The notes below the pieces were generated by a model. It did not search any database, was not told the origin of the DNA, and was given only the letters and a program-made list of their open reading frames with translations. DNA of 64,000 nt from the NCBI GenBank assembly GCA_048213135.1, contig PS015014.1:261404-325403 (forward strand). The letters run 5' to 3'. Below, in pieces: positions 11,941 through 25,069 of the stretch. A program made the translations under genes and the position numbers. Origin of the DNA: Reclinomonas americana ATCC 50394 (Eukaryota > Jakobida > Jakobea > Jakobida). Numbering within the stretch: the first letter of the stretch is position 1; each line of letters begins with the position of its first letter.

Positions 11941-13129
11941 ATGGCGACAGGCGTACCTCAAAAGGCGGCGAGTGGATCAAAGCGCGCAGAAGTCAATGTC
12001 GTGCAAGACCAGATCTTCCGCGACAGTGTGAAGAAGGAGGTACAGGAAACTGCTGACGAAAGTATCTCACACTCACTCTCACTCACTCTCTCACTCACTC
12101 ACACACAGTTGGCCTCCACCAAAGCATGGGAGAGCGACTGGGGATTCCTGCGCAAGGGCGACAAGGTGGAAGTCACACTGGAGTTCTCGCAGAACCCAAG
12201 TACACAGGCACGTGCAGTCATTCTTCCGCACGCAACGTGCGTGAGTGTGAGTGTGAGTGTGTGCTCACTTTCTCCCTCTCTGCACTGCAGCAGTCCGTGT
12301 ACTCAGAGACAGAGAAACGCGGAGTCCGTGTGCTCAAGAAGCTGCAAGACATTGCGGAACCTCCACAACGAGTCGGACAGGTCGGTTGAGTTCTTCCTCT
12401 CTCTCTCCTCTCTCTCTCCTTCCTCTCTCTCTCCTCTCTCTCTCTCTCTCCCATCTCTCTCCCTCCATCATCTCTCTCCCTCTCTGAGAGCTCACCTTCC
12501 CGCATTCTCGCGTGCAGGAGCGATTCGGGTTCTCACAGACAAGCGAGGAAGCACGGAGCAATATGGCGCACAAGTCGAAGCTGCACCGTGAACCACAACC
12601 AGTGCCACACTTGGTCAGTCTGTGTCCCCTTTTCCCCTTGCTGCGCTTGGTCAGTCTCACTCATGCACATGCACATGCACGCATGACAGAACCCGAGCCG
12701 CAACTACCGCCAAGTCGATTTCTTGGAGACACAACTAGCGGCCACACGAGGGCCGGAGGGTACCGATACCATGCGCACGACGGTGCAAGTCAAATCACGA
12801 GCACTTGGTGTGTGTCTTCGTGCTCTTTCCCCGCGCTTCATCGTGGCGCGGCCCTCGCTCATTTCTTGCAGACGAGGTACCGACACCTTCCGAGGTCATG
12901 GACGCGTTTGCATTCTCCCGCAAGACGCCAGTGGAAAAGTACTCGGCACCACTCACGTCGTTGCGTAGCGCCACCGGTGACAGTGTGGAATGGTCGTGTC
13001 GCTCACGATTGCCGCAGATCGCAAGAGGTTGGATTCCGCACGGCGCAGACCAAGACGCTCGAGTCGTTTGGTGTGGCCAAGTACGGACGAAAGAGTTTTG
13101 CAGAGCTCAAGTACGGTGGCGCCAAGTAA
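11941..13129 (+). CDS. Probable ciliary microtubule-associated protein (C20orf85/CIMIP1-like N-terminus)
   Basis: The start ATG at 11941 gives MATGVPQKAASGSKRAEVNV, then VQDQIFRDSVKKE and, after an intron, LASTKAWESDWGFL. The spacing D-x-I-x-R-D ... W-x-x-x-W-G-F is what I recall for C20orf85/LLC1-type axonemal inner proteins. Later exons encode short charged segments (RVLKKLQDIAEPPQRVGQ, ERFGFSQTSEEAR, PTPSEVMDAFAFSRKTPVEK) and end RKSFAELKYGGAK. No membrane span or enzyme motif is visible. Other cilium-associated genes in the window (PACRGL, CFAP52) make the assignment plausible, but they are 40 kb away. The full-length protein may be a protist-specific family sharing only the N-terminal motif. 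Introns contain (CT)n runs near 12385-12485. Confidence 0.4.
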
Positions 13130-13226
13130 GCGTGGCCAGGATCCACGCGCGCGCGCAGCAATGCTCATGTGTATAGGAGGGGAATGCAAGATCAAATTCA
13201 ACTGAAACACACACACTCCCTCTCTT

Positions 13227-14665
13227 CTATTCACTGCCTGTTCTCAGCAGCAAGTCATTGACAGCCGCCACGTACTTGTCACTGTGCTCCCGCAGCAGGT
13301 GGTACCGTAGACAGTCGTCAAAGGAGACGCACTCGACCTTGTTGCCATTCTGTTCGCACCACTCGGGAAGGAGCTGCTTCTCCACGTACGCAGATGACAT
13401 GATTGGATCCTTGGTGGAGTGGAGCAGGAGAAGCGGGAATGGTTTCTGCAGAGTGCGGAAACGTACACATGACTCTTGGTTCAGCAACAGGCTGCAGAAG
13501 CGCCAGTAGGGAGTGTATGATAACACACCTTTGCCATGAGCGCCTTGGCCAGCTCGACACCCGGATTCTGTGCAAACAGACGGAAGGCCAGCTTGGCAGC
13601 CGGTCGAGCCCACAAGAACGTCCTACGATGATGCGGGGTGAGCACCGGAGGCACACGTGCAACGACACAAGTTCAGTTGCAGCTCACCAGAACCAGTGAA
13701 AGTATCGCTCACGACCTGTGCGATGAGCATCAGCCATGCTGTGAGAGACCCACCACGTACACGCCGTGCGTACCGAGAAACTGCGACAGCATGGAGCGCT
13801 CGAGATTCTCCACAGACAACTCGGACGGTCCACTGTCAAACACCGCCCCACGAATCATCAGCATTCCATCGTCGCCGTACGCTCCCTGCACGCGCGCTCC
13901 ACTGCTCAGGCCTCAACACAGCGCGGCAATCATCACCGCACTCACGCACACCTTTTCGGATTCCAACAGGCGGAGCACGGCCGAGGCCAACGCTGCGCCG
14001 TTCTCACCAAAAGCATGAATCGCACCACACGCCTGTCGCGTGGGAATGTGCTGCGTTTCCCCTCCAGCGAATGAGAAGCCAGCCATTCCTTCTTCTCATG
14101 GGAGCTAGACACTCACCAGCGCCTCTGATCGCGCATCAGCATAGGCCAAAAGCAACGAGGCCAACGCAATGGCGTGATACTTGAGCATGTGCTCATCCAA
14201 CCAGTTCGGAACGCACACAGCGCACTCGCGTCCTCGCGATGTGTGCAGCTCCACCACCGACTGCAGCTGTTGCAGTGTGGCTCCCTGCCAGCCCATCACC
14301 AGCACCAGGAACTTTTCACGCACTGTGCCACAACAGTGAGCGAAAGAGAGAGAGAGAGAGAGAGTGATTGCTGCACGTTGACACACACCAACATCAGTGT
14401 GCGATGTGACGCTGCTGCGAACGAGCCACACTCCATGCGCAGCCTCTTGTGTCTCTGTGAATGATGGCATGCACGATTCAGCTCCCTCTCACATGCACAT
14501 TCCTTGCTCGTTTTGCGCATGCACACCTGCTCCGAGGGCTTGCCTTGCATCGGAGAGCATCACTGCTGACGCCAGCGATGCACGGGACCGGAAGCGGAAG
14601 GCCACATACACCAAAAGTCCAAAGTAAAGCACACCTAGTGCCAGACTCCACACGAGCAGCACCAT
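13227..14665 (-). CDS. TMEM53-like DUF829 alpha/beta-hydrolase-fold membrane protein
   Basis: The chosen start ATG at 14665 gives MVLLVWSLALGVLYFGLLVY, an N-terminal membrane anchor. The next recognisable exon reads KFLVLVMGWQGATLQQLQSV with RECAVCVPNWLDEH, the first strand and helix of DUF829 hydrolases (TMEM53 type: GWLGA then rG...). The C-terminal exons give PFPLLLLHSTKDPIMSSAYVE and CVSFDDCLRYHLLREHSDKY, matching the late strand with the acid residue and the conserved S/D-x-H-x-x-H block before the last helix. In animals TMEM53 is a nuclear-envelope/ER protein without a proven enzyme activity. The stop is 13227-13229, tail-to-tail with the preceding gene. Middle exons (about 13620-14100) are less certain. 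Confidence 0.6.
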
Positions 14666-14724
14666 CCAACCAATCTGCTGGGACAACTCTCAGCTTCGTT
14701 CTATGTTCTTCACTTGTCTTTCAT

Positions 14725-17700
14725 TCACCGCTTGGCTGGTCGCTTACGGGCTGTTGCTGGTGCAGGCGCGCTCGAACTACTTCCACCGCCACTGCTGCTT
14801 CCACTGACGCCAACGTCGATCGACAGCAGCGATGGCGGTGCGTCGGCGGCCAGAACTGGCACTCCGTAGCACACGGCTGCCGCTCCGTTCAGCATACGCA
14901 GTCGGCAGGCTTTGCGTGAGAGAGCCACGGCTTCGGCCAGCGTCACCGACGACAACGTCTCGTCGCAGTCGGGGGCGCTGGGCGCAAGCCAAGTCTGCAG
15001 CAAGCGCATGCTGAGGGCGTCAATGTCGCGGTCGGTCACGTCCCACAGGTTGCCGACTGCGGCAGCCGCGCCGCCCAGCAGATACGACAGTGCGGCCCCG
15101 GTTGGTTCCACGTCGCCCTTGGTCGGCTGCCGAGAGAAAAAATAAAGAGAGAGAGAGAGACAGCAGGTGAGAGATGCGTGGTCGGCAGCAGCAAGTCATG
15201 GTCACTCCAGCAACCACACCTTCAAGCGTCCACTGGAGCATCCGATCAGCAACGCTGTAGGAGCGCACTGCCATTCGCTCTCAGGCGCAGCGGAGCCACT
15301 ACCTTGCTGCTTGCCTTGTTTCCCACGGCTTGCCTTCTTCTTGGTGGTGGACTTGGCGGCGGCACCGAGATCACTGTCGACTGCACGCGGACGCAGCATT
15401 CGTGCCACGCGATCACGCGGCAGGTACCGTTCGCCGGCTCCGTGCCCAAAGTACACCAACAGATCGCGGCCCGGCAGCTGGGTTTCCACCGTGCTGTCCA
15501 CCGGTGGTGAACCCGCCACGCCTTGCCACTCCACCGCCCTGCCAAGAAAAAATAAGTGAGGCTGGTTTCGCGAATATGCCAGGAAACGACGACGACACAC
15601 ACACACACACACGCACCCCTCAAACAACTCGCGGAACTGCTCCTCGGTTGATTCCAGATCGCCGTGCGGATTGAGAATGTAGAACGCCTTGCGGGCATCC
15701 ACCGTGACACACCCATGTTTTCCCAGTGCACCACAGCGCGGCTGTCGCCACCGCAGGAACCACGACGCGTACATCAGTGACGGAATGCGCGTGACAGGGC
15801 ATGCGTCCAGAAACGGCATTGATTCTAGCGGAAGTGGCTGCAGTCGACGATCGACCACAATCATCATGTCGTGCCTGTGCGCGCACGTGTGTTGGTGATG
15901 ATATTTGTTGAGCTGTGTGTGACAAGTACACGGCCCTCACCTTCGCTGCCTCCTGAGGCATTCCATGGCGGCTTCGTACGACAACTGGTGCTTGCACACA
16001 GCCGCTGCCATGCCACACACGGCCTCCGCAATTGCTGATTGCAACTGGTCGAGCATTGCATCGTCGTTGGCGGCGGTCGGGACGCAGTCGACGAGGAATT
16101 GTCGTTGCTCCGTGTCCGAGAGTCGAGGAACAGCGTGGAAAAACAGACGCCAGAGGCCACGCTCTGCACCTCCACTTCTCGACTGCGCAGTGTCGTACAA
16201 CCGACTGGCAGCCGCATCGGCCGCCGATGACAAGCGCGGATCCATCCACGAACCGAGGAGGAACATCTGCGTCGTGACTGCGTCAGTGACACTGCGTGGT
16301 AAGCAGCTGGCTCTCGCGACTCGAAATCCTCACCTTTCGCCAGCCAAACAACTCATCTTGCAGACGAACCAGTAGGCGATCCATGCGCTGATCGAGCACT
16401 TCACGAGCACTCCACCACGCCTTCTTCTGCATGCTGGTGGTGTCGAGTAGCAGCCGCCGACTCTCACCGACGATGCATTCATGCTCGGCAAATGCCTCGG
16501 CTGTCAGTTCCCGCACGCCGCTCACTCGCTGCACCAGCGGTACTGTTGCTGCCGCGGCGGTGTGGGCCAGCAGCAGAGAGTTTCGACCTGCATCACACAA
16601 AAGAGAACGCTCATGATTGAACACGATCATGAGGGGAAACGCTCAATCAAGACAGCAGTCGCGTACCAGCCGAGAAGGCGAGTGTGCACACCGACCACGA
16701 AGCCGGCATGGCGGCAGTGAATTTACTCAACCACCGCCCGCCCTGTTCCACACCAGCGTGCGGGGACGGTGCAAATTCCAAGTTTGCGCAACTGTCGTCG
16801 CCCGACTCACGGAGCAGGCGAGCAAGATGAACGGCAAAGCCAGCGCCGTAGGACGTGTGGATAAAGTACGCCGCAAGTGGTGACTCGTTGCGTCCAGTGA
16901 GAAGCGCGCGCTGCAGTTGTAGACGCTGCAGTAACCTCGGCGGCAGTGGCGCCACGTGCTCCAGACATCGCATTGCCATGTCAATATGTTGCCGTGCCGT
17001 CACCGCCGCCGCACCGACTGACGGAGCTGATGACTGCACGCGACGCGAGCGACCGGCACTCACCACTGGTGTCTTGTCGACGCTGCCAGTGGATGCTGAC
17101 CACAGCGCTTCGATTGCCTTTTGCACGTCACTGTCACACATGAGGGACGATGCCAGTTCGCCATGGCACAGTGCTCGTTCCAGGGGCGGCAGCAGTAGCG
17201 AGTCTCCTTGCAGCAAAGCGTAGAGTCGACTCCGTGCCTCCTCATGATCTCCATTGCGACGGAGCAAACGGCACTGGCGCACCACTACTTGCGCTCGCAG
17301 TGCCGCCACTGACGTTGTCCGCGGCTGTTCTCCTTGCGCCAGTGCAGCACATGGCTCCCCTACTGCAGCATCCACCAGTGACGCCGACTCCTCCGCAAGT
17401 AGATTGCGGCAGGTGGCACGCAGCTTGCCTTGAGAGTTGACGGCTGGACTGCAGAACCAGCTGTGGAGTGTCGACGAAGAGGACAAGTGAGTGACGCTGT
17501 CAGCAGTTTTGGTTGAGAGGATAGACGTACCCCAGCTGGATTTCTTCGACACTGTCGTCACCACCACGAGCACCGCCTCCAATATGCAAAGAGGCGAGGA
17601 GTTGCAGGGCCTCTTCGTAGTGTGTCATGCAGTCGACTCGCTGTTTGTACTTGACGTCGCCGAGTCGCACCTGCATTGCCGACGACACGCAGTGAGGTTC

Positions 17701-20700
17701 ACCTTGCGGCGTAGCTGCAGCGGCAGCGCCACACGTGTCTCTCTCACCTCAAGCAGTGCCTTTTCCAAGACCAGTGCACCTGGTGGCGTGTGCTGGTCGA
17801 CGCCTGCGACCATCTGTGTCTCCCAGCAGTCGCGCAGCGTCAAGCAGACTTGGATGCACGTCTCGGCCTCGGTCCACTCGCGACGACGCGCTGCATCCTC
17901 GGCGAGTGCCAGTGCAAACAGCAGCGAGAACGACAACGACTCGAGGCGTGAAGCGAGATCCAGACCCCGCTTGTAGAACAGTCGCGGTTCCGTCACGTAG
18001 GCTGCGAAGATGATGCTCTTAGTGGAGGGGGATTGTGCACGCCAGTTTTGCGAGTCGACGAACCACACAGCTCATGAAGACAGCCACACTCGTACAGTGC
18101 AGCCAGCACATTGTGCGAAGCTACAAGGTCGACTGAGTGAGAAACAACAAATAATGCCGACAAACGAGAGTGAAGTTGTGTGGAACACACCCCCTGTCTG
18201 CTGACTGGCATGCATGAATCGCAAGGCAGAGAGCGCATGCTGCGTCGCTTCCGCAAAGCGGCCGAGGCAGCGCAGTGCTCGCGCAGCAGTCAGGTGTGCG
18301 GCACCAAGCGTTCCGCTGTCGGAGAAAGAGAGAGTGAGAGAGTGCGAACGTCAGCAAAATAGTACACACGGGGCCATTGAAACACATCACGCACACACCT
18401 TGACGCGATGCGGAGCTCGGTGGCACGAGACAGTGAACTGAAGCCGAGTTCCAGATGCTCCTCTGCCGCCTCCCGGTTGCCCAACTCCACGGATACTCCA
18501 GCGCTGGCCAGTGATGCCACCATCTGATGGTACCCGCAAAGATAAGCGACCGCGATCATGTCTTCAAAGAATCCTTCACGTACCTGAGCGAGCAGCGCTG
18601 CATGAACGGTTTTTGTGGCACTTGATCGAGCATTCGCATTGAGCTGGCGGGCAATGCTGCGTGTCTTGGCTGCACTTTGTTCTGCCACTGTCAAATCGCC
18701 AACTGCGCACATGGCTGCGTCAGAGAAGAAGCACCACGCGCGCGGGGAGAGCAAGCATATCGCAACTAGAGACGGCGACAGCGCACATGCGGGCAAGATC
18801 GGCGCACTCCTCCAGCTGCTGACTTACTGACGTGGACCGTGCCGCTCTGGCAAGGCGGCGATGCGACACCACAAGACGCAGTGTTGCCAACTCGGCGGTG
18901 AGATCGCCATGCAGCGCAAAGAGGTCGGCGGCAGATTGCAGCACACGTCCACTCCGCTGCACATCAATGGTGCACAAGGCCAGCGACACGCTGTCGTGTT
19001 CACGACGCGCTGGTGAAAGCAACTGGGTTAGCAGTGGGTGCAGCGTGCATTTGTGTCGCACATTAGCGCACCTGCAACATGTCCCAGCATGCATGTCCAG
19101 ATCTCCACGGCCTTCTGCAGACACTGCACTGCCGTGCGGCGCGTGTGCTTGTCAGCAGGAGAAGTTGGTACGATCCACCATCGGCTCGAGCCGCCAGGGG
19201 TCCGGCTTGCGGCAGTCCGTCGCGCGCCCTTCTTGCCACTCGTGCTCTTGCCACCGCGACCTCGTGTCACCTCTACAGCGGCAGCCGCTGTCGCCATCAA
19301 ACCAGATGCGGCACCTGTGGACTGCTGCTGCTGCTGACCGACTTCTTCACCACCGAGCGAAAGTGCCGCGAAATCTGGGATCAGGCTGCGACCGAGAAGT
19401 GCAAAGTCACTGCAAACACATTACAAGTGAGTGACAATGCAGTGACACGCACTCTCCTTCATGATCCACGCACCTCTCATCGTCATCATCATCGCGACCA
19501 GTGGCATCGACCGTGAGCTCGTCACTCGGTTGTCGGTGACTCATCGTTTGCAGGGCACTCGTCATGCCGCACACGAGCTTGTCGTGCCCCAACAATTCGT
19601 TCCCGAGCATGACGTACGCCGTTGCCAGTTGGTCGAGCAGCTGCGGCAAGGTGGTAAGCTGGAGGGGTCAACCAAGAAGAAGCGATTGGTGACAGAGTCG
19701 CAACTCTGTACAGTCGGCACACATCGTCGGTGAACTCGACATCAGCCAACCCGGCACTCGGTGCAGTTGTGTCGCACAACTCGTCCGGGCACACGACTGC
19801 CAGGCTTTCCGCTGCTGTTTGCGCCACTGTAATGGCCTGTCGTACAACACTGCAGCGGTCTTCGCTGCCGTCGTCCATCAGCAGCGCTTGCGTCAACTGT
19901 GTGTGCACAAACAATGAGAGTGCTGCGCCGTCCAAGCCAATGTCCATACGACGAACCATGAACACCACATGCTCGGTGGGATACTCGACACCGTCGCCAA
20001 ACACCGGAACACTGCTGAGGAAGGCCATCGTCCGATTGCAGTCGTCACGCAGGGTGTCTCGCGTCGCCGGAGCTGACTCCATAACATTGAAGTAGGCCAG
20101 CACTTCTCGGAGACAGGCGAGACCACCTCCACGCGACACGTCCACATCGTCTATGCTCTCCGCCAGTCGCAGAATCTCAAAGAGACAGCCCGGATTGCTG
20201 TCCTCTGAATCCATTTCGTCGTCTTCCTCCTCCTCCTCCACATCTTCGTCCTCAAGCGGCTGAGCGACGCCCAGGCTCTTGACTTTGAGCGAGACGAATG
20301 CCTCGACAGATGAACTGGAAATCTCGCCCGTGGTGTGCACGGCCTGCTGCATGGCGGCACAGAGGCACTCCAGTCCGCTCTGCGAATCGTTGGCCAGCTC
20401 AAAACACCGAGCGATGAGCTGCTGGCACTTTTGCGTTCGCGCCGCATTCTCTGTCTCGTCGCCGTACAGTTCGCCAGCTCTGAGCAACGACGTGAGAAGA
20501 CCATGAGATAAACTGCAGAAAGAAAGCTCAACTCAACTGCTTGAGAAACTCAATGGCCTCCGCCACCAGTCCATCGTTGAACAGACATGCTCCAAAGTTG
20601 TAAAAATGAATTCCGAGCATGGTGCGGCACGACTGCTGCTCCAGTAACCGGTGCAAGTGCTCGTCGTTGATGACACACCACAGCCACGCACGCACTTGGT

Positions 20701-23134
20701 CGACGTGATTCCTGTTCGTGGTTCATAAAATGGTGAGTGATTTCCCCACAAGGAATGCTGGCAGTCATCGACACGCACTTGAGGCGCTGCTGACCGGCAG
20801 CCGCCGCATCAGTGTCCACAGGCGCTGGACTGTCCTCTCCAGAGTGCTGCCCAGAGTCATCATCGTCGTCGTCGTCAAACATCTCTGTGTCCTCTTGCGA
20901 TGCCAGCGCATAATTCAGCGCTCCTTCCCCTCCGCCACTCTGACTGCCAGCGTCCTCTCCGGCACTCCCCTCTGCACACGTCACATCCACCAGAGCTCCA
21001 ACGGCATCGAACAAAAATGCCGAAAGCTGCTCGAGCTGTTTTTGCCAGCATGTTAGCTTGTGCATGACTCCGAGACGACTACGAGGTCACTGAACCTGCT
21101 CACGCATTGCCTTGTCGGCGGTGGCTGAGGAGGCCAATGCCGCACGATAGGCCTGAACGGCACATTCCAACAGCATGCTTAACCGGCGGCGATGTGTGGC
21201 CGATTGCATGCGGATGCACTGCTGGGTGGCCTTTCGTACCGAGCCGCCCATGTAACGCACGACACCGCGGAAAACCTTGCACAGCAACTGCGGAACCTCA
21301 TCCCGACTTGCACCGCTGTCGATTTCGCTGCACAGCTCACTGAAGGCGGTGATCAGCGGTTCGAGACGCTCAACTGCACACGCCATGGATGAGTGGAAAT
21401 GAGAAGAAAGTTGTGACCAGCAAAGCAGCGGGTGACAAGATTTTGCGCACTTGTGGCCTCACACTCATCCACGCTGTCGTCCAACGATGACCCGGTCAGC
21501 TCCTCCAACGTGACCGCCAGTGACCATATCAGTACGCGCGACTACACATCACACACATGTAAGCAAAACATGTCGTTGCTCCAGTGTTGCTCCCGCCTGC
21601 ACCACGCAACATCAGTGCCGAGCCCCTCCACCCAATTCTGCCAATGGGAACTGCTCGAGGCGCTTCTCCACACGGTACTGGCGTGCTCGAGGCAGCGAAG
21701 CATGGGCATGACAGTGGTGGGAACCGCAGACAACAGCGGCTGACCGAGTTTGAAAAGCTGATCGTAAAACGCAGCACACACGCTCCACACTGCGCATTGG
21801 ATCTGGTCAGTCACACGAAACGAATCATAATGAGACACACCCAGACACGCACCGGCGGATGTGGCCGGCGCCTTTTGTGTCAGAAAGAGGGCGTACTTGA
21901 GACCCTGTTCGAAGAACACAGGGTCGGTGCCCTCTGAGTTGCCCGCCAGCACATGGTCGACGTGAAACTGCAAGCCGAGCAAGCGAAGGCGAGCGGGTAA
22001 AGGGAGCACTGGAACTGCGTCGCCTTTCCGCCGCTTTCCACCGCCGCTCTTGCTACTGCTTGCAGTCGACGACGCGGGTATGGCAGGAAGATCTGCACAC
22101 GCGTCGGAGGCTGAGGCACACTTGAAAGCAATCCTAAACATGGCGTCCAACTCGCGCATGCTGTCGGGAGAGCCGGCGGTTCTTGAACGCAGTTGCAGCC
22201 ATTCGGCGGCCTGCATGAGAGCAGTCTCTGCAGCCGTAAGGTCGTCAGGAGTTGCTGCACCGGCTGCGGCCTTGGCCCACTGCAGAAGTGCAGTCACGAC
22301 CAGAGCGCTGTACGAGTTGGTGTCCGTGACCGCTGCGTCGTCATCGAAAGAGAGTGAGTGAAGCAGACTCTCTCTTCCCTTTCGCCTTCCCCCCTTACCA
22401 TTCGCTCCTGCTCTCTGCAGGTCACCACCACGCACACTAGCGAGTAGGGCGCATGCGTGTTGACTGCAGTCCACGCGCTCATCGCCGGCGTCCGTGCATC
22501 GTGCCGACAAGTTGATCCACAGCTTCGCCACATCCAGCGCATCCAGCTTGGTGTGCTCTCGCCACTCCGTCAGCAACGCCAGCGAGCGGCGTGTGATGTA
22601 CAAGAGTGCTGCCATTCTACTCTTGCCGGCTGCGAGAAACGCATGTCAGTGACTTTGTCAGCGCACGACGCGGAAACAACACGCCCCACCTGCCGAAGCC
22701 GCCACTGCCGTCTTTCCCCATTCAGCCACTCCGCGCAGGCACCCCTGCACAACCTTGAGCAACACCGACGCAACCTCGCTGACCAGCGTCCTACACAGCG
22801 TCATGTGAGTGGTCAACTTCTCACGTACACACTGACAGTCGATGCTCAACTTGCGCGCCCGCGCGTCGTCTTGAGAGGCGGCCGAGTGCTGCTCGGCGGC
22901 ATCGAGAAGCGAGTCGAAGGGCCCACAGAGCGATTCGACATCACCGGGCTCCTTGACGAGTCGGAGCACACTGTCGAGTGCGCGACCCCGATTCTCCGCA
23001 TCACCGAGCGAAAGAGTTTTCCGCGACAGTGATGACGATGAAGACGAGGAAGATGATGATGATGACGACGATGGTGCTGCTGCTGGCAGGGCGTCTACGT
23101 CACAGCTCTTGCCTTTGCCACGGCGTTGCGCCAT
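14725..23134 (-). CDS. ESPL1: Separase (C50 family cysteine protease)
   Basis: Separase cleaves the cohesin kleisin subunit at anaphase onset and is held inactive by securin. The start ATG at 23134 gives MAQRRGKGKSCDVDALP followed by a long polyserine run (about 23040-23090). Then comes a very large helical region in many short-intron exons (about 16280-22950), as expected for the TPR-like superhelix. Near the end are ARKAFYILNPHGDLESTEEQ (about 15660-15700), LLVYFGHGAGERYLP with the catalytic His (about 15428-15460), TALLIGCSSGRLK with the catalytic Cys (about 15221-15262) and EPTGAALSYLLGG, VGNLWDVTDRDIDALSMRLL, CRLRMLNGAAAVCYGVPV. The dyad is intact. A Lys/Ser/Gly-rich loop of roughly 35 residues is inserted between the His and Cys motifs. 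The product ends TARKRPAKR with a stop at 14725-14727. An acidic run (about 20210-20260, EDEDVEEEEEDDEMDSED) lies in the superhelical part. Individual middle exon edges are not all resolved. Confidence 0.9.
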
Positions 23135-23495
23135 CGTTTCCCTCTTTTTCTCACACAATGTGACAATTGGCGCGAGTAACGGTCGACAGGACACCTCGAA
23201 GTGCAACACAAATTGTTTTATTGAGGAACGTACCCGAGGAACCTATTTAGTGAAGGTCGACGGTCTTGTCCGTCTCGGCCGTGCTGATTCACGGCCACAC
23301 TTAATGCGGAGCTGGCCGACGAAGCCGACGAATCGGGTCGTGGCACATCGAGGTGGTGATCGACGCCACCGCCCCCTGCTGCGGCTGCTGCACCTGCAAC
23401 GTCATGGATTGCGCTGCCATAGAGAGGCTGCAGAAGAAAGAATTTTAGGCACCTGGCACAGGGATTCGGGCCCCCCAAGAAAACAAAGACAGCGG
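23135..23495 (-). promoter_or_regulatory. Intergenic: separase upstream region and 3' end of the subtilisin gene, with candidate AATAAA
   Basis: About 360 bp between two minus-strand genes. An AATAAA hexamer reads on the minus strand at about 23216-23221, roughly 275 bp past the upstream gene's stop and 80 bp before the separase start, so it is a candidate polyadenylation signal. A short Gly/Ala-rich open frame here has no family signal and I do not call it a gene. Confidence 0.35.
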
Positions 23496-25033
23496 TCACG
23501 AAACATTGACATTGTCATCGTTGGCATCGTCCCATGCTACCACGCGCTCCGCTTGCGCCACATCTTCGACAGCCGCGCGGCCGCCACTGGATGCTGATGC
23601 ACGATCGTCCAGCTCGACTCCTTGTTGCTGATCCTGATCTTCGGGGTCGGCGACCGAGTGTGGGTGCGAGGCATCACTGAGTTCGTTATCGCTCTCGTCG
23701 AGTTCATCTTGCAGCACTTGCTGGAGTCGGTATCGTGCGCGCTGGTTCGCGTCCACCAACGACCCAGAACGGCCGTGCGGCGCAGATGCGAGTCGCGCCA
23801 GAGCCGGCGACGATGGAGAAGACGGCAGGGGCACAACAGCCGCCGACGCAGCCATTCCAGCGACGGCCGGCGACGCTGCCGACAGTGGTGACGGGTCTTG
23901 GACCACCGACGGCAACGCGTATGAGGGTGACGACAGTGCATCGTGCAGCGCAGGCGACGACCCGCTAGACACGAGTGAGGCGGCAATGGCCGCGCGAACC
24001 TCCGCATTGTTGAAGTCGGCGTCGTCGTCCAACTCGAGGTCGGTGAGCGCACGTGGACGCGCAGCCGCTGATTGTGCGCCGAGGAATGCACCACCGATGG
24101 GCGGTGCAACGTACACCGGCAGCCGCGGTACGGCCATGTCGCCGACTGTCGCCTGAATCTCGGCCAACTCGGCAGGGCTCGCGTTGTCGCGATCGGCAAA
24201 ACCGCGTCGCACACGACGCAGATAGCCCGGCACCTCGTCGCCAACCTGCGCAGGCGGTGGCAACGGTGCCGCTGGCTGACGAGCAGCGCCCAGATAGTAT
24301 ACGCCGGTGTTGTGCGCTCGCTCAGCGGCCGACTTTTGGCTGCGGCGTCGGTGTCGTCGCACGCACACGACAATCACCACAATCAGGACGATGAGAGCGA
24401 CACCGCCACCGCCGGCGGCACCTGCAATGAGAGGAATGCTGATTCCACTGCTGCGGCTGGTGGTCGTGGAGGTGGAGCTATTGTTCGAGGAGGCTGCACG
24501 GCATGCGCGTGTGTCAGAGACAGAAAGAAACATGATGAAGCGAAATAGACAAGGATGCGCACAATCGTTGCTCGGCGGGCTCGAGCCAGCAGAGGGATCG
24601 GAGGGAGTCGGGCTGGTGGGTGTGGTCGGTGTGGTCGGTGAGGTGGGTGTTGACGGCGTCGATGGCGTGGAAGGTGTGGAGGGCGTGGATGGCGTGGATG
24701 GTGTGGAGGGCGTCGATGGAGTTGACGGAGCCGGGACGACGGCCAGGGTGGAGGCAGACTGCGACGGACCGAAAGGACCCGTACCACTCGAATTGACGGC
24801 TTGGCCGCGGAACTGTGAAAAGATCGACACGCTTCCTTGTTGGCGCCGCATGGGAGAGGCATACGCAGACATGGGGAAGGCGTCTACTCACGTAGTACGT
24901 GGTTCCAGATGTGAGGTTTGGCACCGTTGCTGTGACCGACGCCGAAGCACGCGCAGTGATATCACCGCGGCTGCTCCGGGTGCCCGTGGTCTGTGTGGGA
25001 GTGACATTGACTAGTCCGAGGCTGTGCGCGCGC

Positions 25034-25069
<36 letters not shown>

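Noticed and set aside
24600-24860. Plus-strand Val-Gly-Asp repeat protein
   Set aside because: Antisense of the Ser-Thr-Pro stalk of the subtilisin gene.
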